A DNA stretch of 64,000 nt from Gemmatimonadota bacterium (GCA_028287185.1 JAQBQD010000160.1:1-64000), one strand, 5' to 3'; shown: positions 26,319 through 36,300, numbered from the stretch's first letter. Translations and numbers: made by a program. The notes: generated by a model from the letters alone, not told the origin.

Positions 26319-27935
26319 GTGGCCGAGACGAGCAACGCGCCGGAGACCGTCACCTGCACCATCGACGGCATGGAGATCACCGTTCCCAAGGGAACGCGGA
26401 TCATCGATGCCGCCGCCATGGCCGGGGTGGACGTGCCGCACTACTGCTACCACCCCAGCCTGAGCGCGCCGGCCCAGTGCCGCATGTGCCTGGTGGAGGT
26501 GGAGAAGGTGCCCAAGCTGGTGCCCTCGTGCTCGGGCACGGTGGCGGACGGCAACGTCATCCACACCCAGAGCGAGAAGGCTTTGCAGGCGCGCGAGGGG
26601 GTGCTGGAGTTCTACATGGTGAACCACCCCTTGGACTGCCCGGTCTGCGACCAGGCGGGCGAGTGCAAGCTGCAGGACTACATCTCGGCCGAGGGGCCGG
26701 CGATGGGCCGCGGCAAGGAGCCCAAGCGGGTGCTGGGCCGCGACGACTTCGGCGGCGACGTGCTGTTCTATGCCGACCGCTGCGTCATGTGCACGCGCTG
26801 CGTGCGCTTCATGCGCGAGGTCGCGCAGGACGAGCGGCTCACGGTGGTGCAGCGCGGCTCGCGGGCCGTGATCGACACCTTCTTCGAGGAAGGGCTGGAG
26901 GGCAACCTCTGGGCGGACAACATCGTCGACCTCTGCCCGGTGGGCGCCCTGGTCAGCAAGGACTTCCTGCACAAAGCCCGGGCCTGGGACCTGGACCGCA
27001 CGCCCTCGGTGTGCCCCAACTGCTCGCAGGGGTGCAACGTGCGGCTGGAGACGCGGGACAACCAGGTGATGCGCATCAAGCCCCGGCCCAACGCCGAGGT
27101 GAACGACCACTGGATGTGCGACTACGGCCGCCTGAACTACGAGTGGATCAATCGCGGCGCGCGCATCGAGGCCCCGCTGGTGATGGACGGCGGCCGCCAC
27201 GTGTCCGTCTCGTGGTCGCAGGCGCTGACCCGGCTGGCGGACGCGCTGCGCGACTCCACCGCCGGCGTCCGCGCCGTGGTCTCGCCCTTCGCGGCCAACG
27301 AGGACCTGGGCACGCTACGCCGCGTGCTGGAGACGGTGGGCGGCGGCACGGGCGTGTTCCGCTGCGAGACGGGCGAGGAGGTGCCGCTTCCCGGCTTTCC
27401 CACGCTCAAGCTGCGCACCGACCGCGCGGCCAACGTGGCCGGGGCGGAGGCCTTCGCCTTCACGCGCGCCGGTGGCACAGACGGCACGGGCGGGATCGAC
27501 GACGTGGCGGGCCACGATGGGGTGATCTTCGTCCTCGGGGACGAGCTGGCGGACGCCCCGGCGGACTTCGGATCCAGGGCCACTCTCTTCGTCTACGTGG
27601 GCCAGTTCCTTTCACCCGCCGCACGCAACGCGCACTTCGTGCTGCCGTCCACGACCTTCGCCGAGATGGAGGGCACGTTCACCAACGTGCAGCGCCGGGT
27701 GCAGCGCTTCTGGCCCGCGCTGCAGGTGCCGGGCATGGCGCGCCCCGCGTGGCAGGTGCTCGGGGTGCTGCTGGCGGGCATCTCGGAGGACGCGCAGGTG
27801 CCCGGGACGGCGGCGGAGGCCTTCGCCGCGTTGGGCGCGGTGGGCGCCGGGTTCGCGGGCCTGGGATACGACGACCTGGGCGCGATGGGCCGCGTGCTGC
27901 CGCAGCTCGGGGCGCTGGCCGAGGCGGGCGACTGA
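26319..27935 (+). CDS. nuoG: NADH-quinone oxidoreductase subunit G
   Basis: Encodes 538 aa from a GTG preceded by GAGGAGG. The N-terminal ferredoxin-like part has the [2Fe-2S] ligands (HYCYHP, CRMC, PSCSG), the His/Cys cluster (VNHPLDCPVCDQAGEC) and a [4Fe-4S] set (CVMCTRC...CPVGAL). A further C-x2-C-x3-C plus Cys (CPNCSQGC, MCDYG) matches the N7-type site. The molybdopterin-oxidoreductase-like tail is shorter than usual (many NuoG proteins exceed 700 aa) and becomes Gly/Ala-rich at the end. No frameshift is seen. Confidence 0.94.
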   Translation: MAETSNAPETVTCTIDGMEITVPKGTRIIDAAAMAGVDVPHYCYHPSLSAPAQCRMCLVEVEKVPKLVPSCSGTVADGNVIHTQSEKALQAREGVLEFYMVNHPLDCPVCDQAGECKLQDYISAEGPAMGRGKEPKRVLGRDDFGGDVLFYADRCVMCTRCVRFMREVAQDERLTVVQRGSRAVIDTFFEEGLEGNLWADNIVDLCPVGALVSKDFLHKARAWDLDRTPSVCPNCSQGCNVRLETRDNQVMRIKPRPNAEVNDHWMCDYGRLNYEWINRGARIEAPLVMDGGRHVSVSWSQALTRLADALRDSTAGVRAVVSPFAANEDLGTLRRVLETVGGGTGVFRCETGEEVPLPGFPTLKLRTDRAANVAGAEAFAFTRAGGTDGTGGIDDVAGHDGVIFVLGDELADAPADFGSRATLFVYVGQFLSPAARNAHFVLPSTTFAEMEGTFTNVQRRVQRFWPALQVPGMARPAWQVLGVLLAGISEDAQVPGTAAEAFAALGAVGAGFAGLGYDDLGAMGRVLPQLGALAEAGD

Positions 27936-27962
27936 GCGGATGACGAGACCGGGCCCGCACCA

Positions 27963-28018
27963 CCCCCTCGCGACGAGGGGGCGGGCGGGGGAGGGAAGGC
28001 CGGCGGGACCGGCCTTTC
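27963..28018 (+). terminator. Two hairpins between nuoG and nuoH (possible attenuator)
   Basis: Stem 1 is CCCCCTCG/CGAGGGGG with a 3-nt loop (27963-27981). Stem 2 is AAGGCCGG/CCGGCCTT with a 5-nt loop (27996-28016) and a short T/C run after it. They lie inside the operon, so partial termination or mRNA processing is more likely than a full stop. Confidence 0.5.
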
Positions 28019-28076
28019 CGCATTCGGAGCCGGCGGGCCGTCCGCCGCTCCGGGAACTCCAGACCCAACGCGCACG

Positions 28077-29402
28077 ATGATGCAGGCTGGCACGGTGCAG
28101 GCGGTCCAGGACATGAGCGACACGGCCTATGCCGTGAGCTCCGTCGTCAAGGTCGTCCTCACCTTCACGGTGGTGATGGTCGTGGTGGCGCTGCTCACGC
28201 TCCTGGAGCGGAAGATCAGCGCCTGGATGCAGGACCGCATGGGTCCCAACCGCGTGGGCCCCGGCGGCATCGGGCAGCCCCTGGCGGACGGGCTCAAGAA
28301 CATCCTGAAGGAGGAGACCCACCCCGGCGAGGCCGCGGGCGTCTTCTTCACCCTGGCGCCCATGCTCTCCATCATCCCGGCGCTGGTGACCTTCGCGGTG
28401 ATTCCCTTCGCGGCGCCCATGCCCACGCGCTGGGGCGTGATGCCCATGGTGGTGGCCGACCTGCCCGTCGGCATCCTCTTCCTGCTCGCCTTCTCGTCCC
28501 TGGGGGTCTACGGGATCGTGATGGCGGGGTGGGCCAGCTCCAACAAGTATGCCCTGCTGGGCGGCCTGCGCGCCGGCGCGCAGATGATCTCGTACGAGAT
28601 CGCGCTGGGGCTGTCGCTCATGAGCCTCTTCTTCGTGGTGGGCAACGTAGGGCTGCCGCAGGTGGTCTGGACGCAGCAGCGCATGGGCACCTGGTTCTTC
28701 TTCACCTTCGCCGTCTCGTTCGCCTTCTTCTGGATCTCGTCGTTCGCGGAGACCAACCGTCTCCCCTTCGACCTTCCGGAGGCCGAGTCCGAGCTGGTGA
28801 CGGGGTACCACACCGAGTACTCGTCGATGAAGTTCTCCATGTTCTTCATCGCCGAGTACGCGCACGTGCTCACCGTGTCCGCGCTGCTGGCCACCCTCTT
28901 CCTGGGCGGGTGGGACATCCCCTTCCTGCAGCGGGACGACATGCTGGGCTTCGTGGACGGCCGGTGGGTGGGCAACGTTCCGGCGCTCTGGATCACCCTC
29001 GTCACCTTCCTGAGCTTTGCGATCAAGACCTTCGTCTTCATCGTGATCTTCATGCTGGTGCGCTGGACGGTGCCGCGCTTCCGCTACGATCAGGTGATGG
29101 ACCTGGGGTGGAAGATCATGCTGCCCGCCTCCCTGGCCGCGGTGGTGGTCACCGCCGCCACCGTGCTGGCGCTGGATTCCGCCGGCGTCACCTTCGAGCA
29201 GCGCGCCCTGGGCTTCGTGCCCGTCTACGGCGGCGTCCTGGGCGTCGTGAACGTGGCGATGCTGGCCGTGGTGGTGTGGGCGATGGACCGCGGCCGCACC
29301 CTGAGCGCCACGGGATCGCTGGACGAGCGCCGCGCCCGCGCCAAGCAGACGGCCCGCCTGCGCGCCATCGAACTGCAGACCGCCGAGCGCGGGGAGTCCT
29401 GA
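28077..29402 (+). CDS. nuoH: NADH-quinone oxidoreductase subunit H
   Basis: Encodes 441 aa with about eight membrane helices. Hallmarks are LLERKISAWMQDRMGPNRVG in the first cytoplasmic loop, QPLADGLKN, then FAETNRLPFDLPEAESELV and GYHTEYSSMKFSMFF, which line the quinone channel. The C-terminal cytoplasmic extension (about residues 410-441, SLDERRARAKQTARLRAIE) is charged. A second in-frame ATG directly follows the first. Starts 141 bp after nuoG behind hairpins. Confidence 0.97.
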   Translation: MMQAGTVQAVQDMSDTAYAVSSVVKVVLTFTVVMVVVALLTLLERKISAWMQDRMGPNRVGPGGIGQPLADGLKNILKEETHPGEAAGVFFTLAPMLSIIPALVTFAVIPFAAPMPTRWGVMPMVVADLPVGILFLLAFSSLGVYGIVMAGWASSNKYALLGGLRAGAQMISYEIALGLSLMSLFFVVGNVGLPQVVWTQQRMGTWFFFTFAVSFAFFWISSFAETNRLPFDLPEAESELVTGYHTEYSSMKFSMFFIAEYAHVLTVSALLATLFLGGWDIPFLQRDDMLGFVDGRWVGNVPALWITLVTFLSFAIKTFVFIVIFMLVRWTVPRFRYDQVMDLGWKIMLPASLAAVVVTAATVLALDSAGVTFEQRALGFVPVYGGVLGVVNVAMLAVVVWAMDRGRTLSATGSLDERRARAKQTARLRAIELQTAERGES

Positions 29403-29406
29403 CCAC

Positions 29407-29916
29407 ATGGCAGCCACCGTACGCGTGATGAAGCGCCCGGTCCGGAAGTCGTCGTACATCCGGGCCACCCTCCAGGGCATGGCGCTCACCTTCCGGCACA
29501 TGACGAAGTCGGCGGGCGACACGTCGACCCTCACGCTCCAGTATCCCGAGGAGAAGAAGCACATCTCCCCGCGCTGGCGCGGAACGCACGTGATGGAGAC
29601 GCACGAGGACGGGCGCCCCAAGTGCGTGGCGTGCGGCCTGTGCCCCACCGTCTGCCCCGCCAACTGCATCAAGCTGGTGCCGGGCGAGGACGACCAGGGC
29701 AACCGCTACCCCATCGTCTATGAGATCGACGAGTTCCGCTGCATCTTCTGCGGGATGTGCCAGGAGGTGTGCCCGGTGGAGGCCATCCACGTGGGCCAGC
29801 ACTACGAGAACGCCGAGTACACGCGCGCGAGCTTCGTGTACGACCTGGACCGCCTGATGAGCCAGACGCACCCGTCGACGCTGCTGTGGGATCCCTCGGA
29901 TCCCGCCGGCGAGTAG
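29407..29916 (+). CDS. nuoI: NADH-quinone oxidoreductase subunit I
   Basis: Encodes 169 aa, the usual size. Two ferredoxin-type [4Fe-4S] motifs are present: CVACGLCPTVCPANC and CIFCGMCQEVCPVEA. They bind clusters N6a and N6b. The N-terminal amphipathic part (KRPVRKSSYIRATLQGMALT) would lie along the membrane. The start is 4 nt after the nuoH stop. Confidence 0.97.
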   Translation: MAATVRVMKRPVRKSSYIRATLQGMALTFRHMTKSAGDTSTLTLQYPEEKKHISPRWRGTHVMETHEDGRPKCVACGLCPTVCPANCIKLVPGEDDQGNRYPIVYEIDEFRCIFCGMCQEVCPVEAIHVGQHYENAEYTRASFVYDLDRLMSQTHPSTLLWDPSDPAGE

Positions 29917-29946
29917 CCGCCGCGCCGAACCCCGTCCAACGCACCG

Positions 29947-30465
29947 ATGATCATCCTCTTCTGGTTCTTCGCCGTCCTCGCCGTCTCGTCGGCGCTGCTG
30001 ACGGTGACGCGGAAGAACCCCGTGGCCAGCGCCATCTGGCTGATCGCCACCTTCTTCTGCCTGGCGGCCATCTACACGCTGCTGGGGGCGTTCTTCATCG
30101 GGATCATCCAGATCCTGGTGTACGCCGGGGCCATCATGATCCTGTTCATCTTCGTGATCATGCTGCTCAACCTGGGCAACGACTACGAGCCGGACATCCG
30201 CGGCCACGTGTGGAAGGTGGTGGCCGGCGGAACGTCGCTGGTGATCGCCGCCCTGCTGGCCCGCGCCTTCTCCGGCGAGCTGCCGGCGCCGCTGGGCCAC
30301 GTGGCCGGCCCCGCCTCGCTGGCCGCGCAGACGGCCGACCGGGGGACGGTGGGGGTGATCGCCATCCCGCTGTACACCGACTACATGGTGCCGCTCCAGT
30401 TCACCGCCGTGCTGCTGCTGGCGGCCGTGGTGGGCGCCGTCGTCCTCGCCAAGCGGAAGGTGTGA
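29947..30465 (+). CDS. nuoJ: NADH-quinone oxidoreductase subunit J
   Basis: Encodes 172 aa with five membrane helices. Typical segments are [18 protein letters not shown] and [20 protein letters not shown] with the pi-bulge helix 3. The loop after helix 4 is Ala/Gly-rich. The stop is followed after one base by the nuoK GTG. Confidence 0.95.
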   Translation: MIILFWFFAVLAVSSALLTVTRKNPVASAIWLIATFFCLAAIYTLLGAFFIGIIQILVYAGAIMILFIFVIMLLNLGNDYEPDIRGHVWKVVAGGTSLVIAALLARAFSGELPAPLGHVAGPASLAAQTADRGTVGVIAIPLYTDYMVPLQFTAVLLLAAVVGAVVLAKRKV

Positions 30466-30466
30466 C

Positions 30467-30772
30467 GTGCAGCAGATCCCCCTGGAGCAGGCCCTGGGGC
30501 TCAGCGCCCTGCTCTTCGCCATCGGGGCGTTCGGCGTGGTCATCCGGCGCAACGCCATCATCCTGTTCATGTGCATCGAGCTGATGCTCAACGCCGTGAA
30601 CCTCGCCTTCGTGGCGTTCTCGCCGCGCTCGGGCGTGCAGGGCCAGGTCTTCGTCTTCTTCGTGATCGCCGTCGCGGCGGCCGAGGCGGCGGTGGGGCTG
30701 GCGATCATCATCTCGGTCTTCCGGCACAAGGAGTCGGTGGACATCAAGAACTTCAGCCTCCTCCGGTGGTAA
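30467..30772 (+). CDS. nuoK: NADH-quinone oxidoreductase subunit K
   Basis: Encodes 101 aa with three helices, started by a GTG. The two key glutamates are in [15 protein letters not shown] (helix 2) and [16 protein letters not shown] (helix 3), so the proton pathway residues are intact. The spacing from nuoJ is one base and to nuoL four. Confidence 0.96.
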   Translation: MQQIPLEQALGLSALLFAIGAFGVVIRRNAIILFMCIELMLNAVNLAFVAFSPRSGVQGQVFVFFVIAVAAAEAAVGLAIIISVFRHKESVDIKNFSLLRW

Positions 30773-30776
30773 GCTC

Positions 30777-33071
30777 GTGATGCTCCTCCTTCAAGAAGCC
30801 GCCGTCCACGCGACCTCGGCCGCCGCGGGCCAGGCGGGCGAGAGCTTCGCGGCGTTCGCCCCGTGGCTCATCCTGGCGCTGCCGCTGCTGGGCTTCGTGC
30901 TGAACGGCCTGCTCTCCATCACGGCCGCCCGGCGCGCGCTGCCCGCCCTGCCCCCCGTGGGCGACCCGCACTGGGACGCGCACCACGAGCCCAGCGAGCA
31001 GGAGCACCACGCGCACGGCGACGACGCGCATCCGGCCGCCCACGCCGACGACCACGGCGCCCACGGGCACGACGCGCACGGGCACGGCCCGAAGCCGGCC
31101 ACGCACACGCTGCCCAGCTTCATCGCGCCCGGCGTGCTGATCGCCGCCTTCGCGGTGGCGGTCGTCAACTTCCTGCGCATGCTCGCCGCGCACCCGGAGA
31201 CCGCGTGGGTGCACGAGTACTGGAGCTGGATGCCGGTGAACGATCCCACCGGCGCGCTGCGCGTGGGCGCCGCCATCCAGCTGGACCAGCTCTCCATGCT
31301 GATGACGCTGGTCATCACCGGCGTGGGCTCGCTGATCCACGTCTTCTCGGTCGGCTACATGAAGGAGGACCCCGGGTACCCGCGCTACATGGCGTACCTG
31401 AACCTCTTCGTGTTCTTCATGCTCACGCTGGTGCTGGGCGCCAGCTACCCGCTGATGTTCGTGGGCTGGGAGGGCGTGGGGCTCTGCTCGTACCTGCTCA
31501 TCGGCTTCTGGTTCAAGGAGCGCGCGAACGCGGACGCCGGCAAGAAGGCGTTCATCGTCAACCGCATCGGCGACTTCGGGTTCCTGATCGCCATGTTCCT
31601 GCTCTTCGCCAACCTGGGCACGCTGAACTTCGCCGAGGTGATGGAGCGCGCCCCGGCGCAGATGGCGTTCGGCGGGGCGGTGGTGACCGCGGTGTGCCTC
31701 TTCTTCTTCCTGGGCGCCGCCGGCAAGAGCGCGCAGATCCCGCTCTACGTCTGGCTTCCGGACGCCATGGCGGGCCCCACGCCCGTGTCGGCGCTGATCC
31801 ACGCGGCCACGATGGTGACGGCGGGCGTGTACCTGGTGGCCCGCTCGGCGACGCTGTTCACGATGGCGCCCGTGGCCTCGCTGGTGGTCGCGCTCGTGGG
31901 CACGGCGACGGCGATCTTCGCGGCCTCCATCGGCCTCAAGCAGTGGGACATCAAGAAGATCCTGGCCTACTCCACCGTCTCGCAGCTCGGCTTCATGTTC
32001 GCCGCGGTGGGGATGGGGGCGTACGTGGCCGGCGTCTTCCACCTGATGACGCACGCCTTCTTCAAGGCTTGCCTCTTCCTGGGCTCGGGCGCGGTGATCC
32101 ACGCCATGCACGAGGCGCTGCACCACACGCACAGCGACATGGACGCGCAGGACGTGCGCAACATGGGCGGGCTGCGGCGCTACCTGCCGGTGACCTTCTG
32201 GACGATGGGGATCGCCACGCTGGCCATCGCGGGCGTGCCGCCCTTCGCGGGCTTCTTCTCCAAGGACGAGATCACGGGCGCCGCCTGGGACGGAGCGCAC
32301 GGCCAGCTTCCCCTCGCCGCCGGGCTGGCGAAGGTTGGCATCGACGGCACCCTGTGGTTCGGCCTGATCTGGGGCGCGCTCAGCATCGCCGCCTTCATGA
32401 CGGCCTTCTACATGGGCCGGATGATGATCTACACCTTCTTCGGGCAGAACCGGACGGGCGAGGAGGAGCGGAAGCACCTGCACGAGGGGAGCTGGACGCT
32501 CACGCTGCCCCTCGTCGTCCTGGCCCTCGCCTCCACCTTCGGCGGCTTCCTGAACGTGGAGCGCGAGGTGCCCATCGTCCGCTGGTTCGACTTCGGACAG
32601 GGCGAGGCGCTGCACCGCTGGCTGCATCCCGTTCTGGCTGGCGCCGACCAAGTGGCCGAGGCCAACGGCATCGCCGGCGCAGCCGTCGAGCCCAGCGCGG
32701 TGCCGATCGCGGTCGCCATCCTGCTGGGCCTGGGCGGCCTGGCGCTCGCCTGGACGATGCTGTCGCGGCGCGCCCTGCGCACGGCGGCCGAGGAGCCGGC
32801 GTACGCGAACGGCGTGGAGCGCGTGCTCTACCACAAGTACTACGTGGACGAGCTCTACGACCGCGTCGTGGTGCGCACGGTCGGCTGGCTTTCGCGCCTG
32901 CAGGCGGGCTTCGACCGCTACGTGGTGGACGGCCTGGTGGACTTTGGCGGCAAGATGTCGGAGTGGCTGGGCGTCGCCCTGGGCCGCTTCCAGACGGGGC
33001 AGGTCAACACCTACGCCTTCGCGATCCTGATCGGCGTGACGCTGGTCCTGTACGCCTTCGTGCACACCTGA
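30777..33071 (+). CDS. nuoL: NADH-quinone oxidoreductase subunit L with histidine-rich insert
   Basis: Encodes 764 aa (GTG at 30777; the ATG at 30780 is the alternative). It is an antiporter-like subunit with about 16 helices. Signatures are FVGWEGVGLCSYLLIGFWF, KSAQIPLYVWLPDAMAGPTPVSALIHAATMVTAGVYL and KKILAYSTVSQLGFMF. The lateral helix and C-terminal helix are present, ending with a run from YYVDELYDR to the last membrane helix. Unusually, residues 65-110 between helices 1 and 2 hold 14 histidines with Asp/Gly/Ala, a metal-binding-like insert not typical of NuoL. Confidence 0.96.
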   Translation: MMLLLQEAAVHATSAAAGQAGESFAAFAPWLILALPLLGFVLNGLLSITAARRALPALPPVGDPHWDAHHEPSEQEHHAHGDDAHPAAHADDHGAHGHDAHGHGPKPATHTLPSFIAPGVLIAAFAVAVVNFLRMLAAHPETAWVHEYWSWMPVNDPTGALRVGAAIQLDQLSMLMTLVITGVGSLIHVFSVGYMKEDPGYPRYMAYLNLFVFFMLTLVLGASYPLMFVGWEGVGLCSYLLIGFWFKERANADAGKKAFIVNRIGDFGFLIAMFLLFANLGTLNFAEVMERAPAQMAFGGAVVTAVCLFFFLGAAGKSAQIPLYVWLPDAMAGPTPVSALIHAATMVTAGVYLVARSATLFTMAPVASLVVALVGTATAIFAASIGLKQWDIKKILAYSTVSQLGFMFAAVGMGAYVAGVFHLMTHAFFKACLFLGSGAVIHAMHEALHHTHSDMDAQDVRNMGGLRRYLPVTFWTMGIATLAIAGVPPFAGFFSKDEITGAAWDGAHGQLPLAAGLAKVGIDGTLWFGLIWGALSIAAFMTAFYMGRMMIYTFFGQNRTGEEERKHLHEGSWTLTLPLVVLALASTFGGFLNVEREVPIVRWFDFGQGEALHRWLHPVLAGADQVAEANGIAGAAVEPSAVPIAVAILLGLGGLALAWTMLSRRALRTAAEEPAYANGVERVLYHKYYVDELYDRVVVRTVGWLSRLQAGFDRYVVDGLVDFGGKMSEWLGVALGRFQTGQVNTYAFAILIGVTLVLYAFVHT

Positions 33072-33086
33072 CGCATCCGGACGGCA

Positions 33087-34718
33087 ATGGACTTCCTGAA
33101 GCATCTGTACGAGGGACCCGGCATCCTCACCTTCCTGATCGCCTTTCCCCTGCTGGGCGCGCTGGCCGCCTGGCTCGTCGGCGACCGTTCCGCGCGCGCC
33201 ACGGCGCTGGTGGTGGGAATCGTGGAGCTCCTGGTCTCGGTCCCGCTCTTCTTCACCTTCGATCCGACGGGCACCTGCCCGCAGTCCGTGATCGGGCGGC
33301 AGAACGAGGGGCTGCCCTTCGCGTTCAGCCAGCTGACGGTGCCGTTCCAGAACTGCACGGACGCCCCCTGGTTCGCCGACTGGGGAATCCACTTCCGCAT
33401 CGGGCTGGACGGCATCTCGCTCTTCATGGTGCTGCTCACCACCCTGCTGCTGCCGCTGATGGTGCTCGGCTCGTGGACCTACATCCGCGACCGGCAGCGG
33501 ACGTTCTACGCCATGCTGCTGGCCCTCACGGCCGGCGTGGTGGGCGTCTTCGTGGCCCTGGACATGTTCGTGTTCTACGTGTTCTGGGAGCTGGTGCTCA
33601 TCCCCATGTACTTCCTGATCGGGGTGTGGGGCGGCAAGGAGCGGGTGTACGCGGCGGTGAAGTTCTTCCTGTACACGGCCGCGGGCTCGCTGCTCATGCT
33701 GGTGGCCATCCTGTACGTGTACTTCCGGGTGCACTCCGTCACGGGCATGTCGTCGTTCTCGTACTTCGACTTCATGAACCCGCTGGCCGCCTTCTCGGCG
33801 CGCGAGGAGGCGCTGCTCTTCCTGGCCTTCGCGCTGGCGTTCGCGGTGAAGGTGCCCATCTTCCCGTTCCACACCTGGCTGCCGCACGCGCACGTGCAGG
33901 CGCCCACGGCGGGCTCGGTGATCCTGGCCGGCGTGCTGCTCAAGATGGGCACCTACGGCTTCATCCGCTTTGCCGTGCCCTTCTTCCCCGACGCGGCGCA
34001 CGCGCCCGGGGCGGTGAAGTGGGCCATGGTGCTGGGGGTCATCGGGATCATCTACGCCGCCATGGTGGCCGCGGTGCAGCCCAACGCCAAGAAGCTGGTG
34101 GCCTACACCTCCGTCGCCCACCTGGGCTTCGTGATCCTGGGCATCTTCGCGTACAACCTGATCGGCCTGCAGGGCGCGCTGATGGTGATGATCGGGCACG
34201 GGCTCTCGACGCCCATGCTCTTCTTCCTGCTGGGCATGCTGTACGAGCGCCGGCACAGCTACGAGATCGAGGACTTCGGCGGGCTGGCGGCTTCCATCCC
34301 CGTCTTCGCCACGATGCTGGTGTTCGCGGCCATGGCCAGCATCGGGCTGCCGGGAACGAGCGGCTTCGTGTCCGAGTTCCTGGTGCTGCTGGGCACCTTC
34401 AAGACGCACCCGTACGTGGCGCTGCTCGCCAGCACCGGCGTGATCTTCGCCGCCTACTACATGCTGCCGATGGTGCAGAAGGTGGCGTTCAACGCCCTGC
34501 GCTCGCCGGCCAACCGCGACATCCCCGACCTGGACCGCCGCGAGCTGGCCATCCTGCTGCCGCTGGTAGTGCTCATCCTGTGGATCGGCATCTACCCGAA
34601 GCCGTTCCTGGACCGGATGGAGCCGGCGGCGCTGCGCCTGCTGGCCACGCAGTCCACGCGCCTGGCGCCCCCGATGCAGCCCATGGGCGACGTCGCGGCG
34701 GCCGCCCCCAATCCGTAA
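33087..34718 (+). CDS. nuoM: NADH-quinone oxidoreductase subunit M
   Basis: Encodes 543 aa with about 14 helices. It shows FRIGLDGISLFMVLLTTLLL, FYVFWELVLIPMYFLIGVWG (helix with the key Glu), FPFHTWLPHAHVQAPTAGSV with the key Lys region just before it, and KKLVAYTSVAHLGFVILG. The C-terminus is Pro/Ala-rich. The start is 15 nt after nuoL. Confidence 0.97.
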   Translation: MDFLKHLYEGPGILTFLIAFPLLGALAAWLVGDRSARATALVVGIVELLVSVPLFFTFDPTGTCPQSVIGRQNEGLPFAFSQLTVPFQNCTDAPWFADWGIHFRIGLDGISLFMVLLTTLLLPLMVLGSWTYIRDRQRTFYAMLLALTAGVVGVFVALDMFVFYVFWELVLIPMYFLIGVWGGKERVYAAVKFFLYTAAGSLLMLVAILYVYFRVHSVTGMSSFSYFDFMNPLAAFSAREEALLFLAFALAFAVKVPIFPFHTWLPHAHVQAPTAGSVILAGVLLKMGTYGFIRFAVPFFPDAAHAPGAVKWAMVLGVIGIIYAAMVAAVQPNAKKLVAYTSVAHLGFVILGIFAYNLIGLQGALMVMIGHGLSTPMLFFLLGMLYERRHSYEIEDFGGLAASIPVFATMLVFAAMASIGLPGTSGFVSEFLVLLGTFKTHPYVALLASTGVIFAAYYMLPMVQKVAFNALRSPANRDIPDLDRRELAILLPLVVLILWIGIYPKPFLDRMEPAALRLLATQSTRLAPPMQPMGDVAAAAPNP

Positions 34719-34737
34719 GCCGGGAAACCGAACGACC

Positions 34738-36300
34738 ATGAGCTTCTTTGCTGCGCTCGGCCGCCCCGAGGTGCTGGACCTGGCCCGCCAGACGCACTAC
34801 TTCTGGGCGCTGCTGCCCGAGATCGTGCTGACGCTGGGCGCCATGCTGGTGCTGATCGTGGACGTGATCCACAAGGGCGACCGCTCCGAGCCCTCGCGCG
34901 GCTCCATCCCCGTGCTGACGCTGGCGGTGCTGGCGGCGACGGCGCTGGCGAACACGGCGCTCTTCGGGCTGCGCGACGTGTCGGCCAACGGAATGGTGGC
35001 GGTGGACGGGTTCCGGACCTTCACCAACTTCGTGTACCTGGTCGCGGCGGCGCTCTGCATCGCCATCTCCATGGGGTACCTGGAGCGCCGCGGCATCATG
35101 AAGGGCGAGTTCCATGCGCTGGTGCTGTTCGCCACGCTGGGGATGATGCTCATGGGCGGGTCGCGCGACCTGATCATGACCTTCATCGGCCTGGAGGTGA
35201 TGTCGGTGCCCATCTACGTGCTGGTGGGCTTCGACCGCATGGACCCGCGCTCGTCCGAGGCGTCGCTCAAGTACTTCCTGCTGGGCGCCTTCTCCAGCGG
35301 CTTCTTCCTCTACGGCATCGCCCTGGTGTTCGGCGCGGTGGGTTCCACCAACCTGACCTACATCGCCGAGACCCTCGGGACCGGGACGGACCACGGCCAC
35401 GAGCGGCTGCTGATGGCGGGGATGGCGCTCACCCTGGTGGGCCTGGGGTTCAAGGTGGCGGCCATCCCCTTCCACATGTGGACCCCGGACGCCTACGACG
35501 GCGCGCCCACCCCGGTGACGGCGCTCATGTCCACCGGGGTGAAGGCGGCGGCGTTCGCGGCGTTCGTGCGCATCTTCGCGGTGGCGTTCGCGGACGCCGG
35601 CGCGCAGTGGGTGCCGGTGGTGTGGTGGCTGGCGGCGGTGACCATGGTGGGCGCCAACCTGGTCGCGCTCACCCAGGGCAGCGTGAAGCGGATGCTGGCG
35701 TACTCGTCCATCGCGCACGCCGGCTACCTGCTGGTGGCGCTGCTCTCGGGCGGGGACACGGGCAAGGCGGCCTTCCTGTTCTACATCCTGGCCTACACGG
35801 TGATGACGGCGGGCGCCTTCGGCATCGTGATCGCCAACTCGCGCGACGGCGAGGAGCGGGTGACGCTGGAGGACTACGCGGGCCTGGGGCTGGAGAAGCC
35901 CTGGCTGGGCGCGGCGTTCTCCATCTTCCTGCTGTCCCTCGCCGGCTTCCCGCTCACCGCCGGGTTCCTGGGGAAGCTCTACATCCTCCGCGCGGCGGTG
36001 GAGGGCGGACAGGCGCAGCTCGCGGTGATCCTGGTGCTGGCGTCTCTGGTGTCGTACTTCTACTACCTGCGCGTGATCGTGGTGATGTACATGCGCCCGG
36101 CGCGCTCCGAGGGCTGGCACGCGGGCGCCGGGCTGCCCCTGGCGGCGCGGACGGCCGTGCTGGCGGCGTGCGTGGTGGTGGTGGCGATGTTCTTCGCGGG
36201 CGCGGTGCCCATGCGCTGGGCCGAGCAGAGCGCGCTGTCGCTGTGGCGCCAGCCGGCGCCGGTGGCGGCTTCGCCCGCGCCGGCTTCGCTGTTCCGCTAG
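34738..36300 (+). CDS. nuoN: NADH-quinone oxidoreductase subunit N
   Basis: Encodes 520 aa with about 14 helices. Typical are FIGLEVMSVPIYVLVGFDR with the key Glu, FKVAAIPFHMWTPDAYDGAP, then KRMLAYSSIAHAGYLLVAL and AGFPLTAGFLGKLYI. It is the last gene of the nuo operon, which is therefore complete with 14 subunits in the canonical A-N order. Confidence 0.97.
   Translation: MSFFAALGRPEVLDLARQTHYFWALLPEIVLTLGAMLVLIVDVIHKGDRSEPSRGSIPVLTLAVLAATALANTALFGLRDVSANGMVAVDGFRTFTNFVYLVAAALCIAISMGYLERRGIMKGEFHALVLFATLGMMLMGGSRDLIMTFIGLEVMSVPIYVLVGFDRMDPRSSEASLKYFLLGAFSSGFFLYGIALVFGAVGSTNLTYIAETLGTGTDHGHERLLMAGMALTLVGLGFKVAAIPFHMWTPDAYDGAPTPVTALMSTGVKAAAFAAFVRIFAVAFADAGAQWVPVVWWLAAVTMVGANLVALTQGSVKRMLAYSSIAHAGYLLVALLSGGDTGKAAFLFYILAYTVMTAGAFGIVIANSRDGEERVTLEDYAGLGLEKPWLGAAFSIFLLSLAGFPLTAGFLGKLYILRAAVEGGQAQLAVILVLASLVSYFYYLRVIVVMYMRPARSEGWHAGAGLPLAARTAVLAACVVVVAMFFAGAVPMRWAEQSALSLWRQPAPVAASPAPASLFR

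Noticed and set aside
30753-34739. 1328-residue open frame antisense to nuoLM
   Set aside because: Sequence is His/Arg/Glu/Val-rich with no domain, and the plus strand carries clear complex I genes.
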